From Chlorokybus atmophyticus (Eukaryota; Streptophyta; Chlorokybophyceae; Chlorokybales; Chlorokybaceae): 43,890 nucleotides of DNA. Where the stretch lies: contig RHPI01001037.1 in NCBI GenBank assembly GCA_009103225.1, positions 1,749,902-1,793,791 of the forward strand, given 5' to 3'. The notes below the pieces were generated by a model. The model did not search any database. It saw only the letters and a list, made by a program, of their open reading frames with translations, and was not told the origin of the DNA. Below, one piece after another: positions 22,177 through 33,744 of this stretch. Made by a program: the position numbers and the translations under genes. Each line of letters begins with the position of its first letter. Position 1 is the first letter of the stretch.

Positions 22177-22489
22177 AAGACTAAAGGCGTGTAACCAAAG
22201 GCATTGTTTGACATCTTAGATGTTGTCATCTTAAATGGTGAGAGACAGGACTTGAAAGCCATCATGAAGGTGGTTATTGAGCACCAGCCTACACGACAGC
22301 TACCAGCAGGACATGAACTTCCCTAGAAGGAAGCTACAACATACATGAGCTTGTAAGCAACACACATTGAACAACTACATTGCAACAGCAGACAACCAAT
22401 ACCACAACATGTACATAGGCATTCCAAGGATACAAAGATGCATAGCACTCACGCACTCACAGTAATAAACCAACAAAGCAAGCGATCAT

Positions 22490-22729
22490 TTACCAATTGC
22501 GACGGGGGCAGTGGCTATACGCCTTGCATGCCACTACGTGCATGCAAGGCGGGCAAGTCAGAGCAGGTGGTGAGGTAGGACCAAGCTGCCAACCCAAGCA
22601 TGCAGCTGGAGTATCACGATTTGAAGCCGGTTGAAAGACCGTACATGTACTGTATGCAAGCCAATAGTCAACCAATTCCCGCGGTAATGGATTGGCAGGA
22701 TCCACACCAACTTTAAAATGATGTAGCAC
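22490..22729 (-). other. Coding-like stretch, possible upstream exon
   Basis: A minus-strand frame beginning MLHHFKVGVDPANPLPRELV and continuing DYWLAYSTCTVFQPA looks protein-like for its first 40 codons, then becomes Cys/Pro-rich. It may be an exon of the same unassigned gene as 21919-22176. No family is recognised. Confidence 0.25.
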
Positions 22730-23544
22730 ACAAGTAAATGGTAAGTTTTGTCAGTATGGCATAATTGTCAATTAGATTTTATGTACCAATCTTCTCTCTC
22801 AATTGTTATGCTCGGATTGGTTGGCTACTCCTAGCCTTTTCGTACTGCTTTAGCTATGCCATGCAATGCAGCATTTCACGTTGTGGGATACATAATTGTG
22901 CACAACTTGGTGCCCACACCGTCTTAACACACTACATGAACGGCTTACACACTCCTGGCAACTAATTCAGTTGGACGTTGATGTATCATAGATGCGAATG
23001 TACTATGTGATGTGGAATTTTGCGTGAAGATCAATGGGACTACTAGCAGCATGCACATAGTGCATAGCAACTAACTGGACATGTCACATGCTTAGCACAT
23101 GGCAGACACAGACACCAACACAATTTCACACAACCACTAGGCTAAGTACTTACGCACGCTAGTATACTATCTCGCCTACTACTTCTGTCGCCCAAACCCC
23201 GTGCAATAAAATTATGCATATCCGTCAGCATGGTCCTCTACCTTTACCAAGCACGAGTATGTGCCAGTTGGCAGTATTGTGCGATTACCCATGTGTATAC
23301 AGTGACACTCGTCACAACAAGGAACAAGCCAGAAGTTGCTATTATATCACAATTCTATCCCAAAGCAGTGTGTGCATACTACTGTGAGACTGGAGGAGGA
23401 ATGCTCCACCAGTAGTAGCGCAAAGAATGCAGCATGGTATTTCTCCCAAGAACGCACCTAGTGTGCGCAGGAGCCTACGCTCTTTTACAATATGTGCATA
23501 CGCTGCTATTATACAAGCCATTGTGGCCGCCAGCAGACTTGCGG

Positions 23545-26500
23545 CTATTCTTCCCCAAATGTTTGTGGCTCGCTGCTCGCAAACAGATTCCAGACCAATG
23601 TGCCAATGGCGTAACATGTAATGCAGGGCAGGAAAAGCGCGAGCTGCCAAACCATGAAAGCAGTTGTTAGTCAAACACCAATGCAACAAGGTTGTTAGAC
23701 AATGCACTTACCGTCCATGAGTGTGTTTTATCCAGCATGTAGCCAGTGAACGCTACGCCCACAACTCCAGGCAGAGCACCAGCAGTGTTTGTCAACCCCT
23801 GCGCGTGTATGAATTGACTATGGTATTGACATGTGCCGCACGCATAAGAGCACACGCGCATCCAGAGACTGTATGTTCGCATAGTTATTTAAGTTCGAAC
23901 ATGCAGGTGCATGCATATGCATAAGTTGACATATACAAACACCCATGTGTGGAACATGTAACAGCAGCAGAATGTGAGTTGTGCAACACATGCATGTCAG
24001 CTAAAGCTGAGTACTCACCACCAATATGCTTGCGTATTTTGGGGAGATGTCTTGATGGGTACAGAACAGGCCTGCAAAACACCAATTGGTTATTTCCTTT
24101 GCCCATCACAGCGACTTGTTGTGACTCCTGAGCAAAGGCGGTTCAATCTCCCGCAGTCTAAATCCCTTTCTCACCAGCTAATGCAAAGGATGAGAAGGCC
24201 ACGCCGGTCGTGAGCACGCCAACAACAGTCATTGGCGACAGGTCCGGCGCATAGGCAGCTATTGCCATGCAGGTCGCGGGCGCAACAAAGGCGATTGTTT
24301 GACACAACTTGCGCACCTGCCCACAATCGCGAACAACATGACATTGTAATGGACCTAATATTGCTCATGCACACTCAAGAGCAACACAGCATGGTTGCAA
24401 CGCAGCAATAACGTAGCGCCTACGATGATTACCTTCGTGGTATCTGTGCCCCTGGCAATCAGCCCATCTGCTATGGATGCAGCCACCGTTGCCATGCAAA
24501 CGGACCCGAGCGGGGGAAGAATAGAGTACTGCCATGAGAACATTTTGGTATAGTGGAAGCAACAAGGAAGGATGTAGCAGTGTGTGTCATGTTTGTGTGC
24601 TTGCAAGTCAGGTTGATGAAGCACCATGCAGCCCGGACAATCATAGTGTAGTGTTGAGTCGCTCACCAAGGCTGCACCCGTGAGGTCGAGATGTAGCTCC
24701 TCAGTAAAATATGTCGGCAGCCAAGAAAGCAGGACGAAATGGCCCCAATTGCCACAAAAGTGAGCGGTGACCATGGCCCAAACCTGCGTCACAGACAAGT
24801 TATGCAGTCAGAGAGAGAGCTTGCATTAGGGCATGCAAGAGAGCGAGTGCGCACCGCTGGCTCCTTCAAGATGTTGCGCCAGGGCACTTGATGCGGCGGC
24901 GGTGGCTTCTCCACCTCTGGGGCAGCCTGCTCTCCGGATCCAGCTGTGACGAATGGAAAAAGTGAGTTGTGTGAAACTGAGTGCGTACGCACGCCTGCTC
25001 CTGGCAGTGCAAAGACCACAACACTCTTCACCGCGCATGCTTTACTAAGCTTAGTATCACAACTGCAGGTGTGCCTGATAACAGCTATGAGTGAGTGAAC
25101 TGCACAGTCTTCGCATAAACAGCTGATGTTGGAAGCTATCGCTGTTGGAAGCTATCGCACACACTGCATCGCACACTGTATTAACTGCAATTATGCACTG
25201 TGCCATGCAGTGATTCAATTTGCACCAGTGTGTAAGGCAAGCTGCACACCGCAAGGATTGCAAGCTATGCATTGTCATGTGGGACACATCTTGCATACCA
25301 CTCATACATGTCGACATACCACATAAGACAAATATGCTGCTGGTACTGGTACAGCTGGATGAATATGAATAATTAACACGTACTGGTCTGGAAGCCGATT
25401 GCCAAAATCTTCCCTGCGGCCTTATCGGGCACAAGATTCCCCACGCGTCCTACAGTAGACTGCGTTTCCAAATTTTCAGGGCCAACCATCCAGTCCCAGG
25501 CCAGCGACCTGCAGTCATTGTATGTGGCGTCTTAAGACATGCTGATGACACCGCCACCACCAGCATCCACAGCATCGTCGCAATCCTCGCGAGTGCATGT
25601 TGACAGGATTGCTGGCATATCATACCATGCAATGCCAAGGAAAGCGAAGCCGTAGAAGACAGATTCCCAGCCGAACAGCTCTATGCAAGCGGGAGCAATA
25701 AGCAGCCTGCCAGTAAGTGACAGTGGTTATCATTCAATGCCTAAGAAAGCTATGTAAGTCATGAACTATGTGCCACACCAATGCAACAACGCAATCAGAC
25801 CATGCCATACTGATTGTCTCCTACTCACCCAACCACTGAGCCTACATTCAGTCCACTAAAGGTGGCTGTGGTCGCCCGCGACCGCTCCGAGTTTGGAACG
25901 GACCTGTTGGAATGCCACACATGTCGCTGTTACATGACATAAGGCCCTCACTTACGAGCTTAAGCAGACGCGCATAGATACGAGCTCACACACCCATGCA
26001 TGCAAACAGTCACTAACTTTGCAATGATGTCGATCGCCGACGGTGGGCTGACCCCTTCCCCCAAGCCAACAAGCACTCTTGACAAGCACAACAACGGGAT
26101 GGCCGTGACAACGAGGGGCACCATACCGGTTGCTAACGACCACGCCAGCACGCCTGCGCGGAGGACATTGCTGCATCCAATACCACATGTCATTACCAAC
26201 ATTACAAAGTAACCTAAACAAGTTTTCGTGCCATTACTCACCGCCCTGAGTATGATGAAGCGAGCCAGCCGCCAGGCAACTGGCTAAGCGCATAACCCCA
26301 AAAGAATGAAGACTGCAATACAACATGTGGATGGTCAACACTACAGTAAGTAGCAAGCAAGATGGCCTCCCGTACAACTGTCAGTGTTCTTGGGATTTAA
26401 CGGATGGCAGCACATATGTGCTGTGTCCGAGCATGCGTGTCTTAATGTGAGGGGTCAGAAGCATTGGTTGCTACCAAAGACGTGGTGCCCCAAGCTTTGC

Positions 26501-27611
26501 GTACCTGGACAAGCCCCGCTGTAGAGGCACTCCAATGGAACTGATGGGAAATCGGAATGATTGCTACACTCATGTTGACCTGCAGTAAAAATTGGGACCA
26601 AATAAACAACTGGCAGGAGCATGCAATCGTACATGTGAGACTGTGTTACTGGCAGAAGCTCGAAAGAGACCAATGCACAATCAACTGCCCGGTGTGGACT
26701 CAGTTTTTTCTTTGTGCAACTGTCATTTAAGTGGAGCTGCTTAGAAATGAACCCCATCTTGCAGGGTTGGCTAGTGTGCGTGTGTCCAACACGTGATGCA
26801 ATTTGCTTGACAATTGTCACTGCTGGAACCATTGTAGCAACATCTCTTCTAGGTAGTGCACATTGTGCTGTAGTGCACACATGTTGACTCCCGTGAGGCA
26901 TGTGCCGAAGTAACTTATCCAAATGTATACAGCCGCCCAACGCACAAGACTGCATTGCTGCAACAGTCGATAGACCCGATGACCAGCCAAGACCTATGCG
27001 AGCTGAGGCACTATCACCTCACCAATGGGCTGTGATAACAGGCTGCATTTTGACCTACAGTGTTGTGGAAATCTTAGTAAGTTAGTTGTTCACAATCTGT
27101 ATGGTTATTAAAGCGACTTCAGCTGGGCACGTACTTTGTCCATGTTGCAAATGCAGAACGCCAGCGACGTAGCAGCGACGACACGATACCGAGCGGGGAT
27201 CCGAAACCCTAATCTGGCCAGACCGGTGGCAGGAGTGTCAGCATCCTGCTCGGGAGACGGCCCAGGCTCCTGCTCCGGGGGGTCAGGCCTGCTGCCATTG
27301 TGGTGGTGATGGTGGCGATGGTGGCGATCGTCGGCTACGTCGACGGAAGTGGCTGGCCTAGGCGGCGAATCGACCACCGCCGCCGCCGGCTGCGCCCTGC
27401 CACTCCTGCTGCCGAGGCGGCAAGACACTGGCCTGCGCCTGTGAACCACTGCAGCACCCCCAACCCTGCCCCAGTTGCTGATCCCCCCGGACACCAGACC
27501 CCTCTTGCCAGAAGCTTTCAGCCGGCGTCCCAGCTGACGCTTCAAGGCAAGATTTGCCAACGACGTCGACACCCCGGCCACGCCCGCCATGCTCACCGCC
27601 GTCCCCGCCAT
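23545..27611 (-). CDS. PHT4/ANTR anion (phosphate) transporter, SLC17-type MFS, probably plastid
   Basis: Major facilitator of the plant PHT4/ANTR (SLC17-like) group, moving phosphate or other organic/inorganic anions. Fourteen exons join in phase to about 579 residues: 27611-27135, 26579-26505, 26312-26242, 26170-26018, 25903-25829, 25706-25626, 25508-25384, 24943-24855, 24783-24667, 24528-24433, 24316-24175, 24071-24019, 23798-23712 and 23643-23545. Landmarks are CNMDKVNMSVAIIPISHQF (TM1), SSFFWGYALSQLPGGW, LCLSRVLVGLGEGVSPPS, a TATFSGLNVGSVVG stretch, NWGHFVLLSWLPTYF, CTHQDISPKYASIL, and ASSEPQTFGEE before TAG. The first ~130 residues are Ala/Ser/Arg-rich with few acidic residues at the start, like a chloroplast transit peptide, and include a DDRHHRHHHHHNGS His run. 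An earlier in-frame ATG lies at 27683. Introns are GT-AG. Confidence 0.95.
25128..25159. repeat. 16-bp tandem duplication in a PHT4 intron
   Basis: GTTGGAAGCTATCGC(T/A) occurs twice in tandem. It lies in the intron between the exons at 25384 and 24943 and has no visible effect on splicing. Confidence 0.8.
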
Positions 27612-28929
27612 TGCCGCCGCCGCCGCCGCTAAACCGACACAGTCTAAAGCCAACGGCGTGTTTCTGGAATTGATATTGATCACTAACTTTTCCTACTTGG
27701 CAGTCGGCTGGCTGGTCACCTGCCACCTCGGCAAATGGCGCGAGATACAGTATCTCAGATACGCCCTCGGATATGTCGGACGTCCATTACTTTGCAATCA
27801 AGGTGCCCCAAATCAGGTGCTACACAAAATCAAGTCATGACTCATAACCACCAGGAGCTGTAACAACACCCGTGCAGTTGGGGAAGCCTGGTGCACTGAT
27901 CCTCAAGCCTGGACCCTACTGTCATGACTTGCGTATTCCAGCATTCGGGTTGCTATATGCCTATTGACGGTGGAGTTGGCGGCGCGTTACGTGGCGCGGT
28001 GTGGCAGCGGCACGTTAAGTCTGACGATGCCAGGGTGCATTGATTGACAGTCAGTAGCGGCTCAATGGCCGGCACGCAGGACCTAGAATTTCTAGGTTCG
28101 AACAAAACTGAAACCAAACAAGCCCTTCCTGAGTGCTACATCCGGATCAACAACCACTAGTTGTACAGACTGCGAGCATAATGCCTTCATGTGAATTTTC
28201 TTTATGAAACTCGCCTGACTCAGCCTGAGAGTCAAAGTTGTGGAAAGGGCCTGAGAGTCATAGACCCTTTCCAACACTTCTACAGCTCAACATGTTCACA
28301 GTTGCGTGTAGTGATTGATTGTAGATGTGTTGACGAAAGCTTGCAGACGTATTATCACTTGAGGCCATCTGCTTGCGCGATTTCATTTCGTCCATCGACA
28401 ATGCAATATTGATATGTTTTGGTTTTCGCACAAGGGTAATAAATGTGTACCAATAACTTACATACGTCTTCTTCTTGAGTTATATACGCGTAAGCTCTTA
28501 CCAATGCACACATATGTAACACATAATAACTGCGTGTAATGGACGATAAATAGGGAGTGCAAGTATACATAATCAAAACGAGCATGGATCCAAGCAAGCA
28601 CAAGCATGACATCCAATGAAGCCTAAGATATAGCTCATCACGGCAACGTGGATAATGATAAGTTTAAATTGCATGCCGCATGATGTATATGTCAAACATA
28701 ACAACAGTCATAGCTATGCGACATTGCAATACGCGCTTGATTACGACGATGTACATAAATCTCAAACACTATTCTAGACATGCAGCGAATGCCTTCCACA
28801 CATTGATTATGTCTAACGATAGCATGCATGGCAACTCACCACCATACATGCACAACTCGAAACCTATTTGCAGCCGATTTTACCATTTGCAGCCGTTCGT
28901 AACAAACCCTACAAGATGGGCGAAGCCAC

Positions 28930-28963
28930 ACTGAGCAGTTGCCCACAAGGCAACTTGCTCAGT
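28930..28963. repeat. Stem-loop, 14-bp stem with one bulge
   Basis: ACTGAGCAGTTGCC pairs with GGCAACTTGCTCAGT around CACAA, with one bulged base. It stands alone in intergenic DNA. It could be a relic of an inverted-repeat element. Confidence 0.7.
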
Positions 28964-29554
28964 CGCCTTTGCGTTCAGGTGCGCGAGGTTGGGGATGTTG
29001 CTGTGAGGGGTGGGCTGCACAAGTAGCAAGCTCGCCCACTTATGGTGATATCTTGCATGTTGTTTTAACTATAGGGGCTTGGGCCAGCCCGTGTTACTGT
29101 TACTGGTGCCTGTAAATGTGCATGCTTACGCACAGTGAAATGCAAATTTTGTGATGTTATACATACCTCAAGCTGATCACAGCAATCACCGGGCAACTCT
29201 ACTCGATCTACGGCCTAACTAATTAACCAACTACCCCACCCTACTAGACATGCATGCATGCAATTGCCAACTGCATCACCTGTAGCACGGCTATTGGTGT
29301 GCGGGCCATCCTTGCAGCAAGGTCCATAGCAGCAAACTCCACCTCCGCTCGCCTACTGCCGCATTGCCAACTGTGCTTGAGTAACATTGTGCACACTATT
29401 TGTGCTAATACATCACGTCTTTTGCTGTAAGGTGTAACTGGCATGTGGTTATTTTCATCTCTTAGCTGAAGACATTGGGCACAAATGCTTGCACTATGTC
29501 AATTGCTTTTGTTCATTATGTCGTAACATGGCCCCTTGACCATTACGGTAACAG

Positions 29555-29665
29555 ATTGACCACACCGTTGAAACAATGGCCTCGCACCGGGGGGAAGGGG
29601 GGGGGGGGTNATTGACCACACCGTTGAAACAATGGCCTCGCACCGGGGGGAGGGGGGGGGGGGGG
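29555..29665. repeat. Duplicated 54-bp block around a single N: assembly join
   Basis: ATTGACCACACCGTTGAAAC and the following bases through a long G run appear at 29555-29608 and again at 29611-29665, separated by T and one N at 29610. Each copy ends in a G homopolymer. This is the pattern left when two contig ends sharing the same sequence are joined through an unresolved G run, so the repeat is probably artificial. Confidence 0.75.
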
Positions 29666-30124
29666 ACCACATCCTACTCCACATATAATGTACACATGCA
29701 CGTAGGTACCTCCCCAATACACATGCACTGATCACATCCACACCATTATGTCGTGAAGCTGGTTGTGTTGCATTGCTAGGCCCTGTTTCCAGCGCTATGA
29801 CATTTGGTGGGTAACTGGTGACTGCCTTCTGCGTGCCTTGACCACACGGCAATCTATAGCCTCATTTAATCTATAAGGCAGCTGCCAATTGTTGTGCGCA
29901 CTTTCACTCATAGCATGTGCGAAGGCGTGATTTGGCAACAAAACTTCAGACACGCAACAAATGGCGCCTTTAGCTCTCATGCCTCTTCTGATATGCAATC
30001 ACATCTTTACCACTTTTCGCCAAGCAGACAATGACTATGTCAGCGATTGCTGACTTGTGCTGTGACGTCAGACAGAAGAAGGTAGCGTTGCAATTGGCTG
30101 AGCAGTTGACATCTGCCTGGCTGC

Positions 30125-32676
30125 TCAACCGCCTCTTGGAGGTACGGACATACTAGCAAGTTGTATGCATTCGGCATGGCTTGCGTTTGTTTTGACAGCT
30201 CCGCTGTCGACATGCGAGCGCGAGACAGCATAACCTGCCTGTTTGTGCAAGACGCATGTTCATGTGAGCAGAAGGAGATTGCAGTGGGCAACTATGCAAG
30301 ATGCATATGAACCACCCAGCGCACCTTGGCCAGCTCTTTCAAAAGGTTGTCGCGCCTAGGCACTCCTGCCAACTTGCCATACCTGGCAATCTATAGAAAG
30401 GAGCTTCGTTTCATAACTCAGAAAATCAACCAAGCACACAAGCAACAAACCTCAGATGTGGGATAGTAATAAGGTGGCAATTGTGGCTGCGCTTCATCCC
30501 GTAATATTTGCAGCAGCGGCCTGAGATCATCCTTCATTCCGCTCACTCGCTCACCACTACCGTTGTCTTGGCTGGCCCAACCAAGCCGACAAGCCAGAGC
30601 GCTCATCTCATCAATAGCTGTAGAATCGTGCAGAGGACCAGTCCATAAAGGACCTGTCACAATCATTGCTTGAGGCTGCATAAAACGATTAAGTCAGCTA
30701 AGTCAATCTCCTTGATATCAAACCATGCACACCGCAGCTGCTAGATGCACACCTTTGCGGGCCGGCACTTGCACAAGGCATTGCCAAGGTGTCGCCATGA
30801 GAGCGCTGTGGACTCGCCACACAGGAAGCAATGCGCCACAAAGCCATAATTTCTGACGCATGCACTGTCAGGACTGGAAATGCACTGCAAGCACTCAAGG
30901 CACATGCCGCAAGTGGGCTTCTCTGTCCTAGGTGACCTTATGCGTGGCTGATAGCATAAAACTTGGGTGCGTTGAATGCACTTACTGATGCGGCCAGGAG
31001 TTGGAGGGGAAAACGCGGAGCATGCATCGGAACACAGGGCCATGTGGAGCAAAGATGGAAAACACTGGCGTCACAGCCAGCCCTCTCAACGCTGCCTCAC
31101 GTACCGCAGCACCTAGCAGCATGCGTAGGCCCTGCGAATGCAACACACCATCAGCAAGATCAATCAACTGTGCGAGTTTGTGGTGTTCACAGACAAGTTT
31201 CAGGTGTCATGTATTGGGTCGGAATGACGACCAGCCACTAACATGTACATCGTTTCTGTCCATATGCTGCCATTGGCACATGCATAAGAGCTCACATGTA
31301 TTCAGCACGCTACCTGCTCATTGGCGGCTGGTGTGGCGCGTGCATAGCAGCCATACATGGCCAGAGCCTGCAGAGCCACAGAGCGTTCAGACTATCAAAC
31401 TTGCTGAGAGCACGTGCAAGAGATCAAATTGCTGACCCGCTCTGGGTGATGTCCACCTGCAGAGCCATAGAGCGTTCAGACTATCCAACTTGCTGAGAGC
31501 ATGTGCAAGAAATCAAGTTGCTGACCCGCTCTGGGCGAGACGACACAAGTGTCTACCTGCAGAGAACCCATCTGTGCTCGTGATGTATAGCAGTCCATTG
31601 TACTTGACCTATCGTCAGGCCACCACATCTGCATGTCAGTGACGGGTAAGACTCAAGTTCAGGACAACCGACACAGCATGATCACAACAAATTATGCTGA
31701 ACATACTGTTGTACACATACCGCAGCCATAGCAGCCCCAATGAAGATGGCATTGCTGCCGAAGCTGTCAACGTCCACAACATCATAGAAGTCCTGCAAAA
31801 ACCGCCTCATCACATCAACACAGACAGGGTGCACATCATAGGACATTGAATTAGGACTGTGAGTGCAGTGTAGATGACATATGTTCGCTGCATTCCACAT
31901 CACATGCCAGCTTAAAGCGCTTACGTTCTCTAAGAAGCGAGAATAGAGCAGTTTAACAGCATCCTGGTGCGTAATTCGCCAGCGGCCATCAGTGCTTTCA
32001 GCAGTCCTGCCCCTGCCCCAGCGCCCAGCACTGCTACCCGCTTCTAGATTGCTACCAACGTCTTGCGAGGCAAGCATGTCCTTCCCGACAGCTGAGCCTG
32101 TAGACTCCATGTTGCGAAGCAGAGCCGCATGTGTGCTGGGGCTGGCGTCGTTGGCCCATACAAAATCGGCACCTGCTTGCGACAGGTAGCGCACGGGCCT
32201 GACGCCGCTGCCGCTCATGACGTCAAGCACCTGCCAGGCCACATGCGTGATTGAACGCCAATGCTGTCAATGCTGTGACGTACGCAAACTAACAAGCCCA
32301 ACGCATGCCTCAGATGCTGCTACAAGGTCAGCGCATGCTGGTAGGGAGTGATCTGAAGCTTTAGAATGCTTACAACAACAATGCTTACGCGCAGCGAGCC
32401 GTGCTGCTCCTTATGCAAAGCAGCCGCAAGAACGGCGAGGTCCCGCCCGACGCTGCTCTCCTTTCTATAGAAGCTGCCCTGGATGGTCACCCGACAGCCT
32501 CTCTCCACAGCCACCTGCAAGCCTTCACCCTGCTGCTGAACTGGCTCCACCTGCCCTGCTGCGGCGTCGGCCCTCACACCAACAGCTAACCTCCTGCTCC
32601 TTCTCCTCCTCGCTGCCAGTACTGGGCATACCCCCACCCCCACCCCCACCGCCGCCGCCATGCCGGCAGCCACCAC
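30125..32676 (-). CDS. TRM1: TRM1-type tRNA guanine-26 N2-dimethyltransferase
   Basis: SAM-dependent enzyme forming m2,2G at position 26 of tRNAs. Eleven exons join in phase to about 508 residues: 32676-32389, 32230-31925, 31792-31721, 31608-31557, 31456-31437 (20-nt microexon), 31367-31314, 31131-30986, 30936-30753, 30675-30451, 30390-30325 and 30238-30125. Landmarks are GSFYRKESSVGRDLAVLAA, SAM-binding VLDVMSGSGVRPVRYLSQ, FVWANDASP, the catalytic-loop region VVDVDSFGSN (many members have DPFG), YNGLLYITSTDGFSA, ALAMYGCYARATPAANEQ, VFSIFAPHGPVFRCMLRV, a Cys4 zinc-type cluster (CGMCLEC...CFLCG), VTGPLWTGPLHD, and SRSHVDSGAVKTNA at the C terminus. The first ~45 residues are Ala/Val/Arg-rich (CPVLAARRRRSRRLAVGVRA) and may target the plastid or mitochondrion. 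All introns are GT-AG. A separate minus-strand frame (33010 to about 32750) overlaps the 5' flank and may be leader sequence. Confidence 0.95.
31367..31555. repeat. Tandem duplication (89 and 100 bp) carrying a microexon
   Basis: Two diverged copies start at 31367 and 31456 (CCTGCAGAGCCA in both), and a stub of a third begins at 31556. Copy 1 contains the 20-nt TRM1 microexon; copy 2 keeps only its 3' half (GCCCAGAGCGG on the minus strand) and cannot replace it in phase. The duplication lies within and around the introns on either side of the microexon. Confidence 0.85.
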
Positions 32677-33744
32677 CCTCAGAATACGCCAATGTCAGAC
32701 ACGTAATCCGCATGTGGAATCGACTTGATATCGATGTTCCTGTGCCGATGTCGAGCTGCTGACTGGTGTCACGGTCGTTGCCCACCGCACGTGCCGGGTT
32801 AAGCTGGGCGAGCTTGTTGGCGGGGTTGTTGACATCGACGACGTATAGGTTGTTGCCGTTGCTTTTTGAAGTTAGGGTTTTCAAGCCATTAGGTTTTGCG
32901 AGTTTAAACTTCTGGGGCGGCGGTGACATGGAGGCGGTGGGATCGCAGGGAAGATGGTGGAGGCGGACGGCGTCCGTTTCGTGTGGAGTGCTGTCTGTCA
33001 TGCCGTGCAAATGAGGTTATAGTCACCCAAGCCGCAATGCAGCTGCCGCTGGGTTTAGGTTGCTAGTGCAAGCTAGCAGAGCAGTATGTTGCTCGTGGTG
33101 GCAGCCATATCTCAACGCAATTATCCCAGAGGTCAGTGTTTCTGTGTGTTTCAAACAGGCAGTTGCTCCCACCAGCAGCTGTGCTGCTCAGTTTGATATG
33201 TTTTGATACGACTTATAAAGTCAAATGCTTTGCATGACGGTGTGCTTAATAGTGCTGTACATGCAGTCTTGCTCGACGAGACATAGAGTTGAATGGACTT
33301 GCCCACAAGCAGCCATGATGCTCAAAGTCACTGGAAGTTCAGGTAAAGATAGCTCGCTGTGGCCTATGCCGGCCCCTTATCGCCATCGCCTTACATCTCC
33401 TTCTGACTGTACACGTCACCTTTTTCTGTGACAGCTTGTTCGTTGGCAAAATCAGGAGCAGAGCCAGACTGCATAGCTTGCCAGCAAGGTACGGCTTACG
33501 CACGTTGCTCATTTGGTATTGTTTGTGCATTTTAAGCATAGGATTGACAATAGCTTGTCTGCAGTGTGCAACCGAATTCAATCTACGAGGATGGAAGCGA
33601 CGACCTTATCAATGCAGATTCACAGGTGCAGTGTTCGTGCAGAGCTTGCATGTCATGCAGCATGTCTCACGCTGCATGCAACGAGTAAAAAGCATCCAGC
33701 CACTACAACAAGTACACCACTTAAGTTATCTGCTGCCAATTCAG
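32677..33744. other. Divergent promoter region and unresolved 5' exons
   Basis: This lies between the TRM1 start on the minus strand and the first secure exon of the channel on the plus strand. Candidate first exons of the channel are at 33315-33342 (MMLKVTGSSG, good GTAAAG donor) and 33434-33490, but they do not join securely to the exon at 33745. The minus-strand frame ending upstream at 33010 is Pro/Lys/Asn-rich and unassigned. Confidence 0.4.

Larger units (their letters stand above)
20344..23544. other. Gene-poor region with two coding-like islands
   Basis: About 3.2 kb without a supported gene. It holds a perfect inverted repeat at 20806-20830, a tandem repeat at 21401-21432, a hairpin at 22078-22099, and two minus-strand coding-like stretches listed separately. 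Other open frames look random. Confidence 0.5.
27612..30124. other. Gene-poor region between the PHT4 and TRM1 genes
   Basis: About 2.5 kb. The first 100 bases are the PHT4 5' flank. Beyond that are AT-rich sequence, a stem-loop at 28930-28963, and an assembly join at 29555-29665. Open frames are under 90 codons and show no family features. No tRNA or other RNA gene was recognised. Confidence 0.5.
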
